Origin: Pseudomonas plecoglossicida NBRC 103162 = DSM 15088
GTDB lineage: Bacteria > Pseudomonadota > Gammaproteobacteria > Pseudomonadales > Pseudomonadaceae
Direction: 5' to 3'
DNA length: 64,000 nt
Assembly (NCBI RefSeq): GCF_000730665.1
Contig: NZ_BBIV01000020.1
Coordinates: 1 to 64,000, forward strand
Position 1 is the stretch's first letter, and each line of letters starts with the position of its first letter. Positions 21,557 to 31,202 of this stretch are shown piece after piece. The notes under the pieces are model-generated. The model was not told the origin of the DNA. It was given only the letters and a program-made list of their open reading frames with translations, and did not search any database. The position numbers and the translations under genes are program-made.

Positions 21557-22429
21557 TCAGAACAGGGCGGCAGACAGCTTGCGACGGTACACACCCACCA
21601 ACGGGTGATCGCCACCCAGCAACTCGAACACCTGCAGCATCGCCTTCTGCGGCAACCCGTTTTCATACCCGCGGTTACGCTGGAACAGCTTCAACAGCCC
21701 GTCCAGCGCCGCCTCATATTGCTGGCGTGCCAACTGCTGAATGCTCAACTGATAAGCCGCCTCGTCATCCTGCGGGTTCTGCGCCAGGCGGCTCTTGAGC
21801 TCGGCGACTTCCGGCAGGCTGTCGGCCTGGCGCAGGAAGGTCAGCTGTGCCTTGGCACCGGCCAGGGCGGCCTTGTGTTCGTCGGTCTTGACCGCGTCCA
21901 GCACCACCTGGGCCTCGCCCAGTTCACCACGCTCGGCGAGGCAGCGGGCATACAGGATCAACCCTTCGGCATTGCTGTTGTCTTCGCTCAACAGCTGCTG
22001 CAGCGTGGCTTCTGCCTCGGCGAAGCGGCTTTCGGCGAACAGCGCCTTGGCCTGCTCCAGGGGCGACGCGGCGGGGGCGGCGGGCATCTGCACATGCGGC
22101 TCGAGCATGGCACGGATCGCCGATTCAGGCTGGGCACCGGCAAAACCGTCGACTGGCTGGCCATCCTTGAACAGCACCACGGTCGGCAGGCTGCGAATGC
22201 CGAACTGGGCAACCACCTGCTGCTCGACGTCGCAGTTGATCTTGGCCAGCAGCAGTTCGCCCTGGTAGCCCTCGGTAATCTTCGCCAGCAGCGGCATCAG
22301 CGCCTTGCACGGCGCACACCATTCGGCCCAGAAGTCCACCAGGACCGGTTTGTGAAAGGAGTTCTCGATCACCAACTGCTGGAAGGTGGCATCGGTGGCA
22401 TCGAAGATGTAAGGCGTATCTTGGGTCAT
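21557..22429 (-). CDS. cnoX: Thioredoxin-TPR co-chaperone CnoX (YbbN family)
   Basis: Protein-folding factor (290 aa): thioredoxin fold at residues 1-110 followed by TPR-like helices (about 120-285). Unlike E. coli CnoX/YbbN, which has a non-catalytic SQHC site, this one keeps the redox pair WCAPCK (Cys38, Cys41). It may therefore act as an oxidoreductase as well as a holdase that passes clients to GroEL. Monocistronic; the next gene upstream starts about 30 bp away on the same strand. Confidence 0.9.
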   Translation of the reverse strand: MTQDTPYIFDATDATFQQLVIENSFHKPVLVDFWAEWCAPCKALMPLLAKITEGYQGELLLAKINCDVEQQVVAQFGIRSLPTVVLFKDGQPVDGFAGAQPESAIRAMLEPHVQMPAAPAASPLEQAKALFAESRFAEAEATLQQLLSEDNSNAEGLILYARCLAERGELGEAQVVLDAVKTDEHKAALAGAKAQLTFLRQADSLPEVAELKSRLAQNPQDDEAAYQLSIQQLARQQYEAALDGLLKLFQRNRGYENGLPQKAMLQVFELLGGDHPLVGVYRRKLSAALF

Positions 22430-22460
22430 CGCGACTCTCGCAAACTCGTGTATGGCACCA

Positions 22461-23120
22461 CTATAAGGTCTCGCGACTGGCGTGGTACAGGCTGACCCGG
22501 CGGAATTCGTGCGGTTCGGCCAGGTCCGGCAAGGTCAGGGCCTCGAGCACGCCCAGTTGCCGGTACAGCGGGTGGCTGAAGTCGCGTACCCGCGAGTCGG
22601 CCACCAACGCCTGGCGGCCACGGCTGAGAAAGGCATCGAGCAACGGCAGGTTGGCGCGGTCGTAGAGCACATCGGCGACCAGGATCAAGTCGAAACGGTC
22701 CGCCTCGGCGAAGAAGTCGTCGCTGTAGCCAAGCGTCACGCCGTTGAGCTGGGCATTGGCGCGGCAGGCGTGCAGGGCCAGCGGGTCAAGGTCGCAGGCC
22801 ACGACTTCCAGCGCGCCGGCACGGGCGGCAGCGATGCCGGCAATGCCCGAGCCGGCACCAAAGTCCAGCACGCGTTTGCCGGCGACCCATTCGGGGTGAG
22901 CAGCCAGGTAGCGGGCCATGGCCAGGCCGCTGGCCCAGCAGAAGCTCCAGTACGGCGGCTCTTCAAGAATGCGCCGGGTTTCTTCGCTGCTGAAGGCGCG
23001 GTCCATGTTCTGGTCGTCGACCAGCCACAGCTTGAGCTCGCACTCGGGCAGATCGCTGACCACCAGGCGCGCTTCGCCGATCAGGCCGCTCAGGGCCTGC
23101 TGCAGAGCCAGCGGCGCCAC
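22461..23120 (-). CDS. Class I SAM-dependent methyltransferase
   Basis: Methyltransferase of 219 aa. The SAM-binding motif is [19 protein letters not shown] (about residues 83-101), with a motif II acidic residue in [11 protein letters not shown] and ILVADVLYD as motif IV. It resembles the ETFB-lysine/METTL20 type or PrmA-like protein methyltransferases. The substrate cannot be named. Its start abuts the stop of the upstream lipoprotein gene, suggesting co-transcription. Confidence 0.82.
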   Translation of the reverse strand: MAPLALQQALSGLIGEARLVVSDLPECELKLWLVDDQNMDRAFSSEETRRILEEPPYWSFCWASGLAMARYLAAHPEWVAGKRVLDFGAGSGIAGIAAARAGALEVVACDLDPLALHACRANAQLNGVTLGYSDDFFAEADRFDLILVADVLYDRANLPLLDAFLSRGRQALVADSRVRDFSHPLYRQLGVLEALTLPDLAEPHEFRRVSLYHASRETL

Positions 23121-23573
23121 TTACGGTGCCTTCTCGAAACGCAGCGGGCCGGTGGCCTGGTTCTGCGCCTGGACGATGCGTACCGGCGGCAGGTGCATGA
23201 TCAGCTGGCCCGAGCTGCTGGCGCGGCCACGTAGCTCGACCCGTGCCCCGGCAGGGAAGGCCTCGGGGTTGAAGCGCAATTGGTAGGGCAGGTCCTGGCC
23301 GGTGCCGGTCAGCGTGCTGCTGGCCAGCAACTGCTGCGGCCGGTCGCGCTCGTCGATGACCAGCAGCGCCAGCTCCACATCGGCACCGGCCGGAATGTTC
23401 AGCAAGGTGCCGCTCAGTTCACGCTGGTAGGCTGGCAACGGGCCCAGTGGCAGGGGCTTCTTCGCTACCTTGGCTGGTGCTGGCGCGGGTACTTGTTCGG
23501 TCTTGGGCTGGTCGCTGCCGCAGGCAGCGAGCAGGGCGGTGCAGCACAGCACGGCGAGCACGCGAAAATGCAT
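23121..23573 (-). CDS. YbaY-family lipoprotein
   Basis: Small outer-membrane or periplasmic lipoprotein (150 aa). The signal peptide [18 protein letters not shown] has lipobox LAAC at residues 15-18. The body is a YbaY-like beta domain ([21 protein letters not shown] ... [20 protein letters not shown]) of the type also called type III secretion pilotin-like. It is divergent from nrdR and abuts the methyltransferase. Confidence 0.85.
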   Translation of the reverse strand: MHFRVLAVLCCTALLAACGSDQPKTEQVPAPAPAKVAKKPLPLGPLPAYQRELSGTLLNIPAGADVELALLVIDERDRPQQLLASSTLTGTGQDLPYQLRFNPEAFPAGARVELRGRASSSGQLIMHLPPVRIVQAQNQATGPLRFEKAP

Positions 23574-23678
23574 TGGGAAGTCCTTGGCGGGCAGAATTGC
23601 ATGGATGTTAACCCCTTTGGCTTGTCTTGCCAGTGCAATGCGCTACCATGGCCCTCCCTTTTTTTGTTGCCTGCCACC

Positions 23679-24143
23679 ATGCACTGTCCCTTTTGCGGTG
23701 CCAACGACACCAAGGTCATCGACTCGCGCCTGGTCGCCGAGGGCGAGCAAGTGCGCCGCCGTCGCGAGTGCGTGGCGTGCGGCGAGCGTTTCACCACCTT
23801 CGAAACCGCCGAGCTGGTGCTGCCCCGGCTGATCAAGCAGGACGGCACGCGCCAGCCCTTCGATGAAGACAAGCTGCGAGCCGGCATGCAGCGCGCGCTG
23901 GAGAAACGCCCGGTCAGCGTCGAGCGCCTTGAAGCGGCGCTGGCGCACATCAAGAGCCGGCTGCGCGCGACAGGCGAGCGCGAGGTCAAGTCGCTGGTGG
24001 TCGGCGAGCTGGTGATGGCCGAGCTGCGCAAGCTCGATGAAGTGGCCTACATCCGCTTCGCTTCGGTTTACCGGCGCTTCCAGGACCTCGACGAATTCCG
24101 CGAAGAAATCGACCGCCTGGCCCGGGAGCCGGCTAAAGAGTGA
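23679..24143 (+). CDS. nrdR: Transcriptional repressor NrdR
   Basis: Repressor of ribonucleotide reductase genes (154 aa). The N-terminal zinc ribbon has CPFC (residues 3-6) and CVAC (31-34); an ATP-cone nucleotide-sensing domain covers about 46-136. The start ATG at 23679 gives the invariant [18 protein letters not shown]. The frame is open upstream, but that part overlaps the divergent lipoprotein. First gene of the riboflavin block, as in many proteobacteria. Confidence 0.96.
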   Translation: MHCPFCGANDTKVIDSRLVAEGEQVRRRRECVACGERFTTFETAELVLPRLIKQDGTRQPFDEDKLRAGMQRALEKRPVSVERLEAALAHIKSRLRATGEREVKSLVVGELVMAELRKLDEVAYIRFASVYRRFQDLDEFREEIDRLAREPAKE

Positions 24144-24145
24144 AC

Positions 24146-25276
24146 ATGCCGAGCCAGACCGCGATCCTCGACGCCCACTACATGGCCCGTGCCCTCGAGC
24201 TGGCGCGCAAGGGTGTGTACACCACCCACCCCAACCCGCGCGTGGGTTGTGTGATCGTGCGCGATGGCGAGGTGGTCGGCGAGGGCTGGCATGAGCGCGC
24301 CGGCGAACCGCATGCCGAGGTGCATGCCTTGCGCCAGGCGGGTGAACGCGCCCGCGGTGCCTGTGCCTACGTGACCCTTGAACCGTGCAGCCACCATGGC
24401 CGCACGCCGCCGTGCGCCGAGGCGTTGGTCAAGGCGGGTGTGGCGCGAGTGGTCGCCGCCATGCAGGACCCCAATCCGCAAGTTGCCGGGCAAGGCCTGC
24501 GGCGCCTGGCCGAGGCCGGCATCGAGGTCGCCAGCGGCGTGCTCGAAGCCGAGGCCCGAGCCCTCAACCCTGGCTTTCTCAAACGCATGGAACACGGCGT
24601 GCCGTTCGTCCGCGCCAAGCTGGCGATGAGCCTGGATGGCCGCACAGCCATGGCCAGCGGCGAAAGCCAGTGGATCACCGGCCCTGCCGCCCGCTCTGCG
24701 GTGCAGCGCCTGCGCGCCCGTTCCAGCGTGGTGCTGACCAGCGCCGCCAGCGTACTGGCCGACAATGCGCGGATGACCGTGCGTGGCGCCGAACTGGGCC
24801 TGGATGCCGAGACTACCGCCCTGGCGCTGAGCCGCCCGCCATTGCGCGTACTGGTCGACGGCCGCCTGCGCCTGCCGCTGGACGCCCCGTTCTTCCAGGC
24901 CGGCTCGGCGCTGGTGGTGACCGCCTGCAACGATGACTCGCGTTACGCCGAAGCTGGCCACGAACTGCTGAGCCTGCCCGGCAGCGACGGGCAGGTCGAC
25001 CTGCCTGCTCTGCTGCAGGCGCTGGCGGCCCGCGGCGTCAACGAAATCCTGCTGGAGGCTGGCGCCGGCCTGGTCGGCGCCTTCGCCTGCCAGGGCCTGA
25101 TCGACGAATACCAGCTGTTCGTCGCCGGCACCTTCCTCGGCTCCCAGGCCCGCCCGCTGCTGGACTGGCCTCTGGCGAAAATGAGCGAAGCACCCCGGCT
25201 GAAAATTACCGAAATGCGCGCAGTGGGCGATGACTGGCGGGTCACGGCCATCCCTCTGCCGGCACCCGGCGTATAA
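24146..25276 (+). CDS. ribD: Riboflavin deaminase/reductase RibD
   Basis: Bifunctional enzyme (376 aa) that deaminates and then reduces the pyrimidine intermediate of riboflavin synthesis. The N-terminal deaminase zinc site is His56-x-Glu58 (HAEVHAL), with Cys81 and Cys90 in PCSHHGRTPPC. The C-terminal reductase begins near residue 145 (FVRAKLAMSLDGRTA). The start ATG at 24146 is 2 bp after the nrdR stop, so it is co-transcribed with nrdR. Confidence 0.96.
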   Translation: MPSQTAILDAHYMARALELARKGVYTTHPNPRVGCVIVRDGEVVGEGWHERAGEPHAEVHALRQAGERARGACAYVTLEPCSHHGRTPPCAEALVKAGVARVVAAMQDPNPQVAGQGLRRLAEAGIEVASGVLEAEARALNPGFLKRMEHGVPFVRAKLAMSLDGRTAMASGESQWITGPAARSAVQRLRARSSVVLTSAASVLADNARMTVRGAELGLDAETTALALSRPPLRVLVDGRLRLPLDAPFFQAGSALVVTACNDDSRYAEAGHELLSLPGSDGQVDLPALLQALAARGVNEILLEAGAGLVGAFACQGLIDEYQLFVAGTFLGSQARPLLDWPLAKMSEAPRLKITEMRAVGDDWRVTAIPLPAPGV

Positions 25277-25318
25277 TGCCGGGCTTGCCCCGCGCAACCC
25301 GTTTCTGAGGAAGACTCC

Positions 25319-25984
25319 ATGTTCACCGGCATCATCGAATCCATCGGCACCATCGGCAGCATGACCCCCAAGGGCGGCGACGTGCGCGTGTATGTCGAGA
25401 CCGGCAAGCTCGACCTGGGTGACGTCAAGCTCGGCGACAGCATTGCCGTCAACGGCGTGTGCCTGACCGCGGTCGAACTGCCGGGCAATGGCTTCTGGGC
25501 CGACGTCAGCGTCGAGACCCTCAAACGCACTGCCTTCATCGACCTCAAGCGCGGCAGCAAGGTCAACCTGGAAAAGGCCCTGACCCCGACCACCCGCCTG
25601 GGCGGCCACCTGGTCAGCGGCCATGTCGACGGCGTCGGCGAAATCATCTCGCGCAGCGATAACGCCCGCGCCATCCAGTTCCGCGTGCGTGCGCCCAAGG
25701 AGCTGGCCAAGTACATCGCCCACAAGGGGTCGATCACCGTCGACGGCACCAGCCTGACGGTCAATGAGGTCAATGGCGCTGAGTTCGAGCTGACCATCGT
25801 CCCGCACACCCTGTCCGAAACCATCATGGCCGACTACCGCGCAGGGCGTCGGGTAAACCTTGAGGTCGACCTGCTGGCCCGTTACCTGGAGCGCTTGCTG
25901 CTGGGTGACAAGGCCGCCGAACCGAGCAAGGGCAGTGGCATCACCGAAAGCTTCCTGGCCGCCAACGGCTTCTTGAAATCCTGA
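25319..25984 (+). CDS. ribE: Riboflavin synthase, alpha chain
   Basis: Dismutates two 6,7-dimethyl-8-ribityllumazine molecules to riboflavin (221 aa). It starts with the invariant MFTGIIE. Two tandem lumazine-binding repeats occupy about residues 1-97 and 98-195, each with an SIAVNGVCLTAV or SITVDGTSLTVN block. Preceded by a GAGGAAG ribosome-binding site. Called ribC in some nomenclatures. Confidence 0.96.
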   Translation: MFTGIIESIGTIGSMTPKGGDVRVYVETGKLDLGDVKLGDSIAVNGVCLTAVELPGNGFWADVSVETLKRTAFIDLKRGSKVNLEKALTPTTRLGGHLVSGHVDGVGEIISRSDNARAIQFRVRAPKELAKYIAHKGSITVDGTSLTVNEVNGAEFELTIVPHTLSETIMADYRAGRRVNLEVDLLARYLERLLLGDKAAEPSKGSGITESFLAANGFLKS

Positions 25985-26002
25985 TTGAGAAGGGGGTGCC
26001 GC

Positions 26003-27094
26003 GTGGCGCTCAACAGCATCGAAGAACTGGTCGAAGACATCCGCCAGGGCAAAATGGTCATCCTCATGGACGACGAAGACCGTGAGAACGAAGGCGACAT
26101 CATCATGGCAGCCGAGTGCTGCCTGCCTGAACACATCAACTTCATGGCCAAGCATGCCCGTGGCCTGATCTGCATGCCGATGACCCGCGAGCGCTGCGAA
26201 ACGCTCAAGCTGCCGCTGATGGCGCCACGCAATGGCTCGGGCTTCGGCACCAAGTTCACCGTGTCGATCGAAGCCGCCGAAGGCGTCACCACCGGCATTT
26301 CCGCCGCTGACCGCGCACGCACCGTCCAGGCTGCCGCAGCCAAGGACGCCAAGGCCGACGACATCGTCAGCCCAGGCCATATCTTCCCGCTGATGGCCCA
26401 GCCCGGCGGTACCCTGGCCCGCGCCGGCCATACCGAGGCGGCTTGCGACCTGGCACGCATGGCCGGCTTCGAGCCGAGCGGGGTGATCTGCGAGGTGATG
26501 AACGACGATGGCACCATGTCGCGTCGCGCCGAGCTTGAAGTGTTCGCGGCTGAACACGGCCTGAAGATCGGCACCATCGCCGACCTGATCCACTACCGCA
26601 TGATCCACGAGCGCACCGTGCAGCGCGTGTCCGAGCAGCCGATCGGGAGCGAACTGGGCCAGTTCAACCTGGTCACCTACCGCGATTCGGTGGAAGGCGA
26701 CGTGCACATGGCCTTGACCCTGGGCAAGATCTGCGCCGAAGAGCCGACCCTGGTGCGCGTGCACAACATGGACCCGCTGCGCGACCTGCTGATGGTCAAG
26801 CAGCCTGGCCGCTGGAGCCTGCGCGCGGCAATGGCCGCCGTGGCCGAGGCCGGCAGCGGCGTGGTGCTGCTGCTCGGGCACCCGCTGGAAGGTGACGTGC
26901 TGCTGGCGCACATCCGTGAAAGCGCCGGCGACGCGCCGACCAAGGCACCGACCACCTACAGCACCGTCGGCGCCGGTTCGCAGATCCTGCGTGACCTCGG
27001 CGTGCGCAAGATGCGCCTGATGAGTTCGCCGATGAAGTTCAATGCGATATCCGGATTCGATCTGGAAGTTGTAGAATACGTGCCCTCCGAGTGA
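26003..27094 (+). CDS. ribBA: RibBA: active DHBP synthase with degenerate GTP cyclohydrolase II domain
   Basis: 363 aa from the GTG at 26003 (AGAAGGGGG upstream). The N-terminal domain (1-205) is an intact 3,4-dihydroxy-2-butanone 4-phosphate synthase with DDEDRENEGDII and the TGISAADRA and HIFPL/GHTEAACDL blocks. The C-terminal domain (about 210-360) has the GTP cyclohydrolase II fold length but lacks the three zinc cysteines, and QEGRGIG is absent (GSGVVLLLGHP in its place). Only the DHBP reaction is therefore expected. A separate intact ribA is at 30585. Confidence 0.93.
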   Translation: MALNSIEELVEDIRQGKMVILMDDEDRENEGDIIMAAECCLPEHINFMAKHARGLICMPMTRERCETLKLPLMAPRNGSGFGTKFTVSIEAAEGVTTGISAADRARTVQAAAAKDAKADDIVSPGHIFPLMAQPGGTLARAGHTEAACDLARMAGFEPSGVICEVMNDDGTMSRRAELEVFAAEHGLKIGTIADLIHYRMIHERTVQRVSEQPIGSELGQFNLVTYRDSVEGDVHMALTLGKICAEEPTLVRVHNMDPLRDLLMVKQPGRWSLRAAMAAVAEAGSGVVLLLGHPLEGDVLLAHIRESAGDAPTKAPTTYSTVGAGSQILRDLGVRKMRLMSSPMKFNAISGFDLEVVEYVPSE

Positions 27095-27186
27095 CTTGAG
27101 GCGGCATTGACGCCCTGATACTCGAATCCAGCCCCCTGTCGAGCCCGCCAGCGCGCGGCCTCGCTCTTGAATATGAGAACATCAGA

Positions 27187-27663
27187 ATGACCCTGAAGAC
27201 CATCGAAGGTACCTTCATCGCCCCCAAAGGTCGCTATGCTTTGGTGGTTGGCCGCTTCAACAGCTTCGTCGTCGAAAGCCTGGTGAGCGGTGCCGTTGAT
27301 ACCCTGGTACGCCACGGTGTCAGCGAAAGCGACATCACCATCATCCGTGCCCCGGGCGCGTTCGAGCTCCCGCTGGTGGCACAGAAAGTCGCCCAGCAAG
27401 GCGAATACGACGCGATCATCGCCCTGGGCGCCGTGATCCGTGGCGGTACCCCGCACTTCGAATACGTGGCGGGCGAATGCACCAAGGGCCTGGCCCAGGT
27501 GTCCATGGAGTTCGGTGTGCCGGTGGCCTTCGGTGTCCTGACCGTCGACTCCATCGAGCAAGCCATCGAGCGTTCCGGCACCAAGGCTGGCAACAAAGGT
27601 TGTGAAGCTGCCCTGTGCGCTTTGGAAATGGTCAGCCTGCTGGCGCAGTTGGAGGCCAAGTGA
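27187..27663 (+). CDS. ribH: 6,7-dimethyl-8-ribityllumazine synthase
   Basis: Condenses the DHBP and pyrimidine precursors to lumazine (158 aa, forming 60-mers or pentamers in the family). Visible blocks are [30 protein letters not shown] and [19 protein letters not shown] with the catalytic His. Overlaps nusB at its stop, so it is translationally coupled with it. Confidence 0.96.
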   Translation: MTLKTIEGTFIAPKGRYALVVGRFNSFVVESLVSGAVDTLVRHGVSESDITIIRAPGAFELPLVAQKVAQQGEYDAIIALGAVIRGGTPHFEYVAGECTKGLAQVSMEFGVPVAFGVLTVDSIEQAIERSGTKAGNKGCEAALCALEMVSLLAQLEAK

Positions 27664-28160
27664 TTAGCGACGAAAGCGATCGTTTCAACCCGCGCGATCC
27701 AAAACCTGCGGATGCCGGCAAGCCATCGAAGAGCGCCAAGCGCCGCGAAGCCCGCAAGCTCGCGACCCAGGCGCTGTATCAGTGGCACATGGCGCAGCAT
27801 TCGCTGAACGAGATCGAAGCGCAGTTCCGGGTCGATAACGATTTCACCGATGTCGACGGTGCCTATTTCCGCGAAATCCTGCACGGGGTTCCGGCAATCA
27901 AGGGCGAAATCGACAAGGCGCTGGTGCCTTGCATGACCATCGCACTGGAAGAGCTCGACCCGGTCGAGCTGGCCGTGCTGCGTCTGTCCACCTGGGAGTT
28001 CATCAAGCGCGTCGACGTACCGTACCGCGTGGTGATCAACGAAGGCGTGGAACTGGCCAAGGTCTTCGGTGCCACCGACGGCCACAAGTTCGTCAACGGC
28101 GTGCTGGACAAGCTGGCGCCCTCGCTGCGCGAAGCAGAAGTCAAGGCGAACAAGCGCTGA
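27660..28160 (+). CDS. nusB: Transcription antitermination factor NusB
   Basis: All-helical RNA-binding factor (166 aa) that with NusE promotes rRNA antitermination. The core starts at [16 protein letters not shown] (about residues 22-37) and ends with [17 protein letters not shown]. The GTG start at 27660 overlaps the ribH stop (GTGA); the ribH-nusB pairing is widespread. A 20-residue charged N-terminal extension precedes the core. Confidence 0.95.
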   Translation: MISDESDRFNPRDPKPADAGKPSKSAKRREARKLATQALYQWHMAQHSLNEIEAQFRVDNDFTDVDGAYFREILHGVPAIKGEIDKALVPCMTIALEELDPVELAVLRLSTWEFIKRVDVPYRVVINEGVELAKVFGATDGHKFVNGVLDKLAPSLREAEVKANKR

Positions 28161-28178
28161 TCCTGGCGCTGCCGAGCC

Positions 28179-29138
28179 ATGGGTGAGTTCGAGCTGATCA
28201 ACCATTACTTCGCCGCCGCGCCCTGTGCGCAGGGCGGCGAGGGCGTGGCGCTGGGGATCGGCGACGACTGCGCCCTGCTCGATCTTCCCCCCGGCGAGCA
28301 GTTGGCGGTGTCGACTGACACCCTGGTCGCTGGCGTGCATTTTCCTGCCGAGTGCGACCCGCGCCTGCTCGGCCAGCGCGCGTTGGCGGTGGCGGTCAGC
28401 GACCTGGCGGCGATGGGTGCCCATGCCCTTGGTTTCACCCTTGCCCTGACCTTGCCTGGCGTTGGCCCGGACTGGCTCGAAGCCTTTGCCGACGGCCTCG
28501 GCCGCATGGCCCAGCGTTGCCGTATCAGCCTCATTGGCGGCGACACCACGCGAGGTCCACTGAGCATCACCGTCACCGTGTTCGGCCGCGTGCCGGCTGG
28601 CCTGGCCTTGCGCCGCAGCGGTGCCCGACCGGGCGACCTGCTGTGCGTGGGCGGTACGCTGGGCAAGGCGGCGGGTGCGCTGCCACTGGTGCTCGGTGAA
28701 CGCGACGCGCCTGCCGAGCAGGCCGAGCCGCTGCTGGCCCACTACTGGTCACCGTTGCCCCAGCTCGACCTCGGGCTGCGCTTGCGCGGCCTGGCCAGCG
28801 CAGCCCTGGACATCTCCGACGGCCTGCTCGCGGACTGCGGGCATATCGCCAAGGCGTCCGGGGTCGCGCTCGAGGTGAACCTGGCGCAGGTGCCAGTGTC
28901 TCCTGCTCTGGAAGCCTTTCTCGGCCGCGAAGCCGCCGTGCGGGCAGCGCTGACCGGCGGTGATGACTATGTGCTGGCGTTCACCTTGCCCGCCAACGCG
29001 CTGGCGGCGCTGGCCGACGTCGAGGTGCATGTCGTCGGCCGGGTGCTCGAAGGCCGTGGGGTGACCCTGCGTGACCCGCAGGGCCTGGATATCACGCCCG
29101 TACAACGGGGCTATCAACACTTTAGGGAGACACCGTGA
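28179..29138 (+). CDS. thiL: Thiamine-monophosphate kinase
   Basis: Phosphorylates thiamine monophosphate to the pyrophosphate cofactor (319 aa). The AIR-synthase fold is visible: GIGDDCALLDLP with metal-binding Asp residues (about 27-38), STDTLVAGVHF, VSDLAAMGAHALGFTLAL, LIGGDTTRG and ALDISDGLLADCGHIA. It overlaps pgpA by 4 bp. Part of the rib-nusB-thiL-pgpA string common in gammaproteobacteria. Confidence 0.95.
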   Translation: MGEFELINHYFAAAPCAQGGEGVALGIGDDCALLDLPPGEQLAVSTDTLVAGVHFPAECDPRLLGQRALAVAVSDLAAMGAHALGFTLALTLPGVGPDWLEAFADGLGRMAQRCRISLIGGDTTRGPLSITVTVFGRVPAGLALRRSGARPGDLLCVGGTLGKAAGALPLVLGERDAPAEQAEPLLAHYWSPLPQLDLGLRLRGLASAALDISDGLLADCGHIAKASGVALEVNLAQVPVSPALEAFLGREAAVRAALTGGDDYVLAFTLPANALAALADVEVHVVGRVLEGRGVTLRDPQGLDITPVQRGYQHFRETP

Positions 29139-29638
29139 CCGACCACCCCAACCAGGTGCCTGCGGAGTTCGTTCCGCCATCGGTCTGGCGCAACCCGTGG
29201 CATTTCATTGCCTTCGGCTTCGGCTCTGGCACCCTCCCCAAGGCCCCCGGTACCTGGGGTTCGATGGTGGCCATCCCGTTCATCCCGTTGTGGCAGATGT
29301 TGCCGGACTGGGGCTACTGGCTGCTGCTGGGCATCACCATGCTGTTCGGCTTCTGGCTGTGCGGCAAGGTCGCCAACGACTTGCGCGTGCACGATCATGA
29401 AGGCATTGTCTGGGACGAGATGGTCGGCATGTGGATCACCCTCTGGCTGGTGCCGGAAGGGTGGCAGTGGATCCTGGCAGGGTTCCTGATGTTCCGTTTC
29501 TTCGACATACTCAAGCCATGGCCGATCCGCTGGATCGATCGTCATGTGCATGGAGGGGTCGGCATCATGCTCGATGACATCCTGGCAGGTGTGTTCGCCT
29601 GGGTGGGCATGCAGCTTCTGGTATGGGCGGTGGGCTGA
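29135..29638 (+). CDS. pgpA: Phosphatidylglycerophosphatase A
   Basis: Membrane phosphatase (167 aa) that makes phosphatidylglycerol from its 3-phosphate. Motifs are FGSGTLPKAPGTWGS (about residues 27-41) and HDHEGIVWDEMVGMW with acidic metal ligands; about four hydrophobic segments follow. The GTG start overlaps thiL by 4 bp. Confidence 0.94.
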   Translation: MTDHPNQVPAEFVPPSVWRNPWHFIAFGFGSGTLPKAPGTWGSMVAIPFIPLWQMLPDWGYWLLLGITMLFGFWLCGKVANDLRVHDHEGIVWDEMVGMWITLWLVPEGWQWILAGFLMFRFFDILKPWPIRWIDRHVHGGVGIMLDDILAGVFAWVGMQLLVWAVG

Positions 29639-29655
29639 GAACAGGGAGTGCTTCG

Positions 29656-30399
29656 ATGGCCATAAGGGCTGTGCTACTGGCGATACTGTTAACGTTTGCG
29701 CCTTGGGTGGCGGCAGCCGATGAGGTGCCGAAGCAGATCCATCTGGTCAGCGAAGAATGGCTCGACTACACCAATGCCGATGGCACTGGGGTGGCCTGGG
29801 ACGTCCTGCGCAAGGTCTTTGAGCCGGCCGGGGTCAAAGTGGTGGCCCAAAGTGCGCCGTACAGTCGCGCGATCGGTCTGGTGAAGCGTGGCGAAGCCGA
29901 TGCCTGGGTTGGCTCCTACAAGGAAGAGAGCGACGACAACCTGTATCCGCGCTGGCACTTCGACATGGATCATATCTATGCGTTGGGGCTTGCCAGCAAG
30001 CCGGTGCCGAGCAACAACACCATCGGCAGCTATCGCCTGGCCTGGGTGCGCGGCTATGACTACGCCAGCTACTTGCCCAACGTGCATACGTTCCGTGAGA
30101 TCCAGCGTCGTGAAGGCATCTTGCCGATGCTCGAACATGACCGTGTGGATTTCTACATCGATGCGCAGACCGAAGTGGACTATGTACTGGGGCAGAGCTC
30201 GCAGCCTGAGCGCTTCCGTCGTACCCACGTAGCCGAATTGCCGTTGTACCTGGCCTTTGCCCGCAACGACCAGGCCAAGGCGTTGCTTGAACTGTTCGAC
30301 CGGCGCATGGACGAGCTGGTGCGCAGTGGCGAGCTGAAGGCGATCTACGAGCACTGGAAGCAGCCGTATCCGTTTACCCAGGACAGCAAGCCGCAGTAA
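29656..30399 (+). CDS. Family-3-type periplasmic solute-binding protein
   Basis: Secreted protein (247 aa). The signal peptide MAIRAVLLAILLTFAPWVAAA is followed by an amino-acid-binding-protein fold (IHLVSEEWLDYTNADGTGVAWDVLRKVFE ... LLELFDRRMDELVRSGELKAIYEHW). No ABC permease or ATPase genes adjoin, so it may be an orphan binding protein or sensor-type accessory. It starts 17 bp after the pgpA stop. Ligand unknown. Confidence 0.85.
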   Translation: MAIRAVLLAILLTFAPWVAAADEVPKQIHLVSEEWLDYTNADGTGVAWDVLRKVFEPAGVKVVAQSAPYSRAIGLVKRGEADAWVGSYKEESDDNLYPRWHFDMDHIYALGLASKPVPSNNTIGSYRLAWVRGYDYASYLPNVHTFREIQRREGILPMLEHDRVDFYIDAQTEVDYVLGQSSQPERFRRTHVAELPLYLAFARNDQAKALLELFDRRMDELVRSGELKAIYEHWKQPYPFTQDSKPQ

Positions 30400-30414
30400 C
30401 CGGACTGCTGTGCG

Positions 30415-30462
30415 CCCCTATCGCCACCCGCTGTGGGAGCCGGCTTGCCGGCGATAGGGCCA
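30415..30462. repeat. REP element
   Basis: CCCCTATCGCC ... CTGTGGGAGCCGGCTTGCCGGCGATAGGG between the solute-binding protein gene and ribA. Single unit plus a partial copy. Confidence 0.8.
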
Positions 30463-30584
30463 GTCCGGTCAAGCTAAGCATCGAACTTTTCGATCTTATG
30501 CCACGGTATTCAACGAGCGCACTGGCGCCAACCTGCTGATACAATCGTTTCACGAGAAATTTCCTACTTATCCAGGAGCACAAC

Positions 30585-31202
30585 GTGCCCGTCGTCTTCG
30601 TCGCCGCCTCCAAACTCCCGACCCCCTTTGCGATTTTCACCATGCATGGCTTCCTCGACGAAGCCACTGGCCGTGAGCATGTGGTGCTCAGCCTGGGTGA
30701 CATCGCCGACGGCGAGCCGGTGCTGGGGCGTCTGCACTCCGAGTGCCTGACTGGCGATGCCCTGTTCAGCCAGCGGTGCGACTGTGGCTCGCAGCTGGAA
30801 GCCGCTCTGCAGGCCATCGCCCATGAAGGCCGAGGCGTGCTGCTGTACCTGCGCCAGGAAGGCCGTGGCATCGGCCTGTTGAACAAGATCCGCGCCTACG
30901 AACTGCAAGACGGCGGCGCCGACACCGTCGAAGCCAACGAACGCCTGGGCTTCGCCGCCGACCAGCGCGACTACGCCATGTGCCTGCCGATGCTCGAGCA
31001 CCTGGGCGTGAAGTCGCTGCGCCTGATGACCAACAACCCGCGCAAGGTCAAGGCGCTCACCGACATGAACATCAAGGTCGCCGAGCGTGTGCCGCTGCAC
31101 ACCGGCCACAACCCGCACAACCGCTATTACCTGGCGACCAAGGCCGGCAAGCTCGGCCACATGCTGGGCAACGAACACCAGGGCGAGGCGCCCCAGGCGT
31201 GA
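30585..31202 (+). CDS. ribA: GTP cyclohydrolase II
   Basis: First committed enzyme of riboflavin synthesis, opening GTP to the diaminopyrimidine (205 aa). The zinc ligands Cys54, Cys65 and Cys67 ([20 protein letters not shown]) match E. coli RibA numbering. The catalytic block [21 protein letters not shown] is present. GTG start with AGGAG upstream. It supplies the activity missing from RibBA. It overlaps the next gene at its stop codon. Confidence 0.97.
   Translation: MPVVFVAASKLPTPFAIFTMHGFLDEATGREHVVLSLGDIADGEPVLGRLHSECLTGDALFSQRCDCGSQLEAALQAIAHEGRGVLLYLRQEGRGIGLLNKIRAYELQDGGADTVEANERLGFAADQRDYAMCLPMLEHLGVKSLRLMTNNPRKVKALTDMNIKVAERVPLHTGHNPHNRYYLATKAGKLGHMLGNEHQGEAPQA

Noticed and set aside
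24068..26911. Long minus-strand open frame (947 codons) opposite ribD-ribE-ribBA
   Set aside because: It is antisense to three well-supported enzymes and shows only the low-complexity composition that GC-rich codon bias imposes on the opposite strand.
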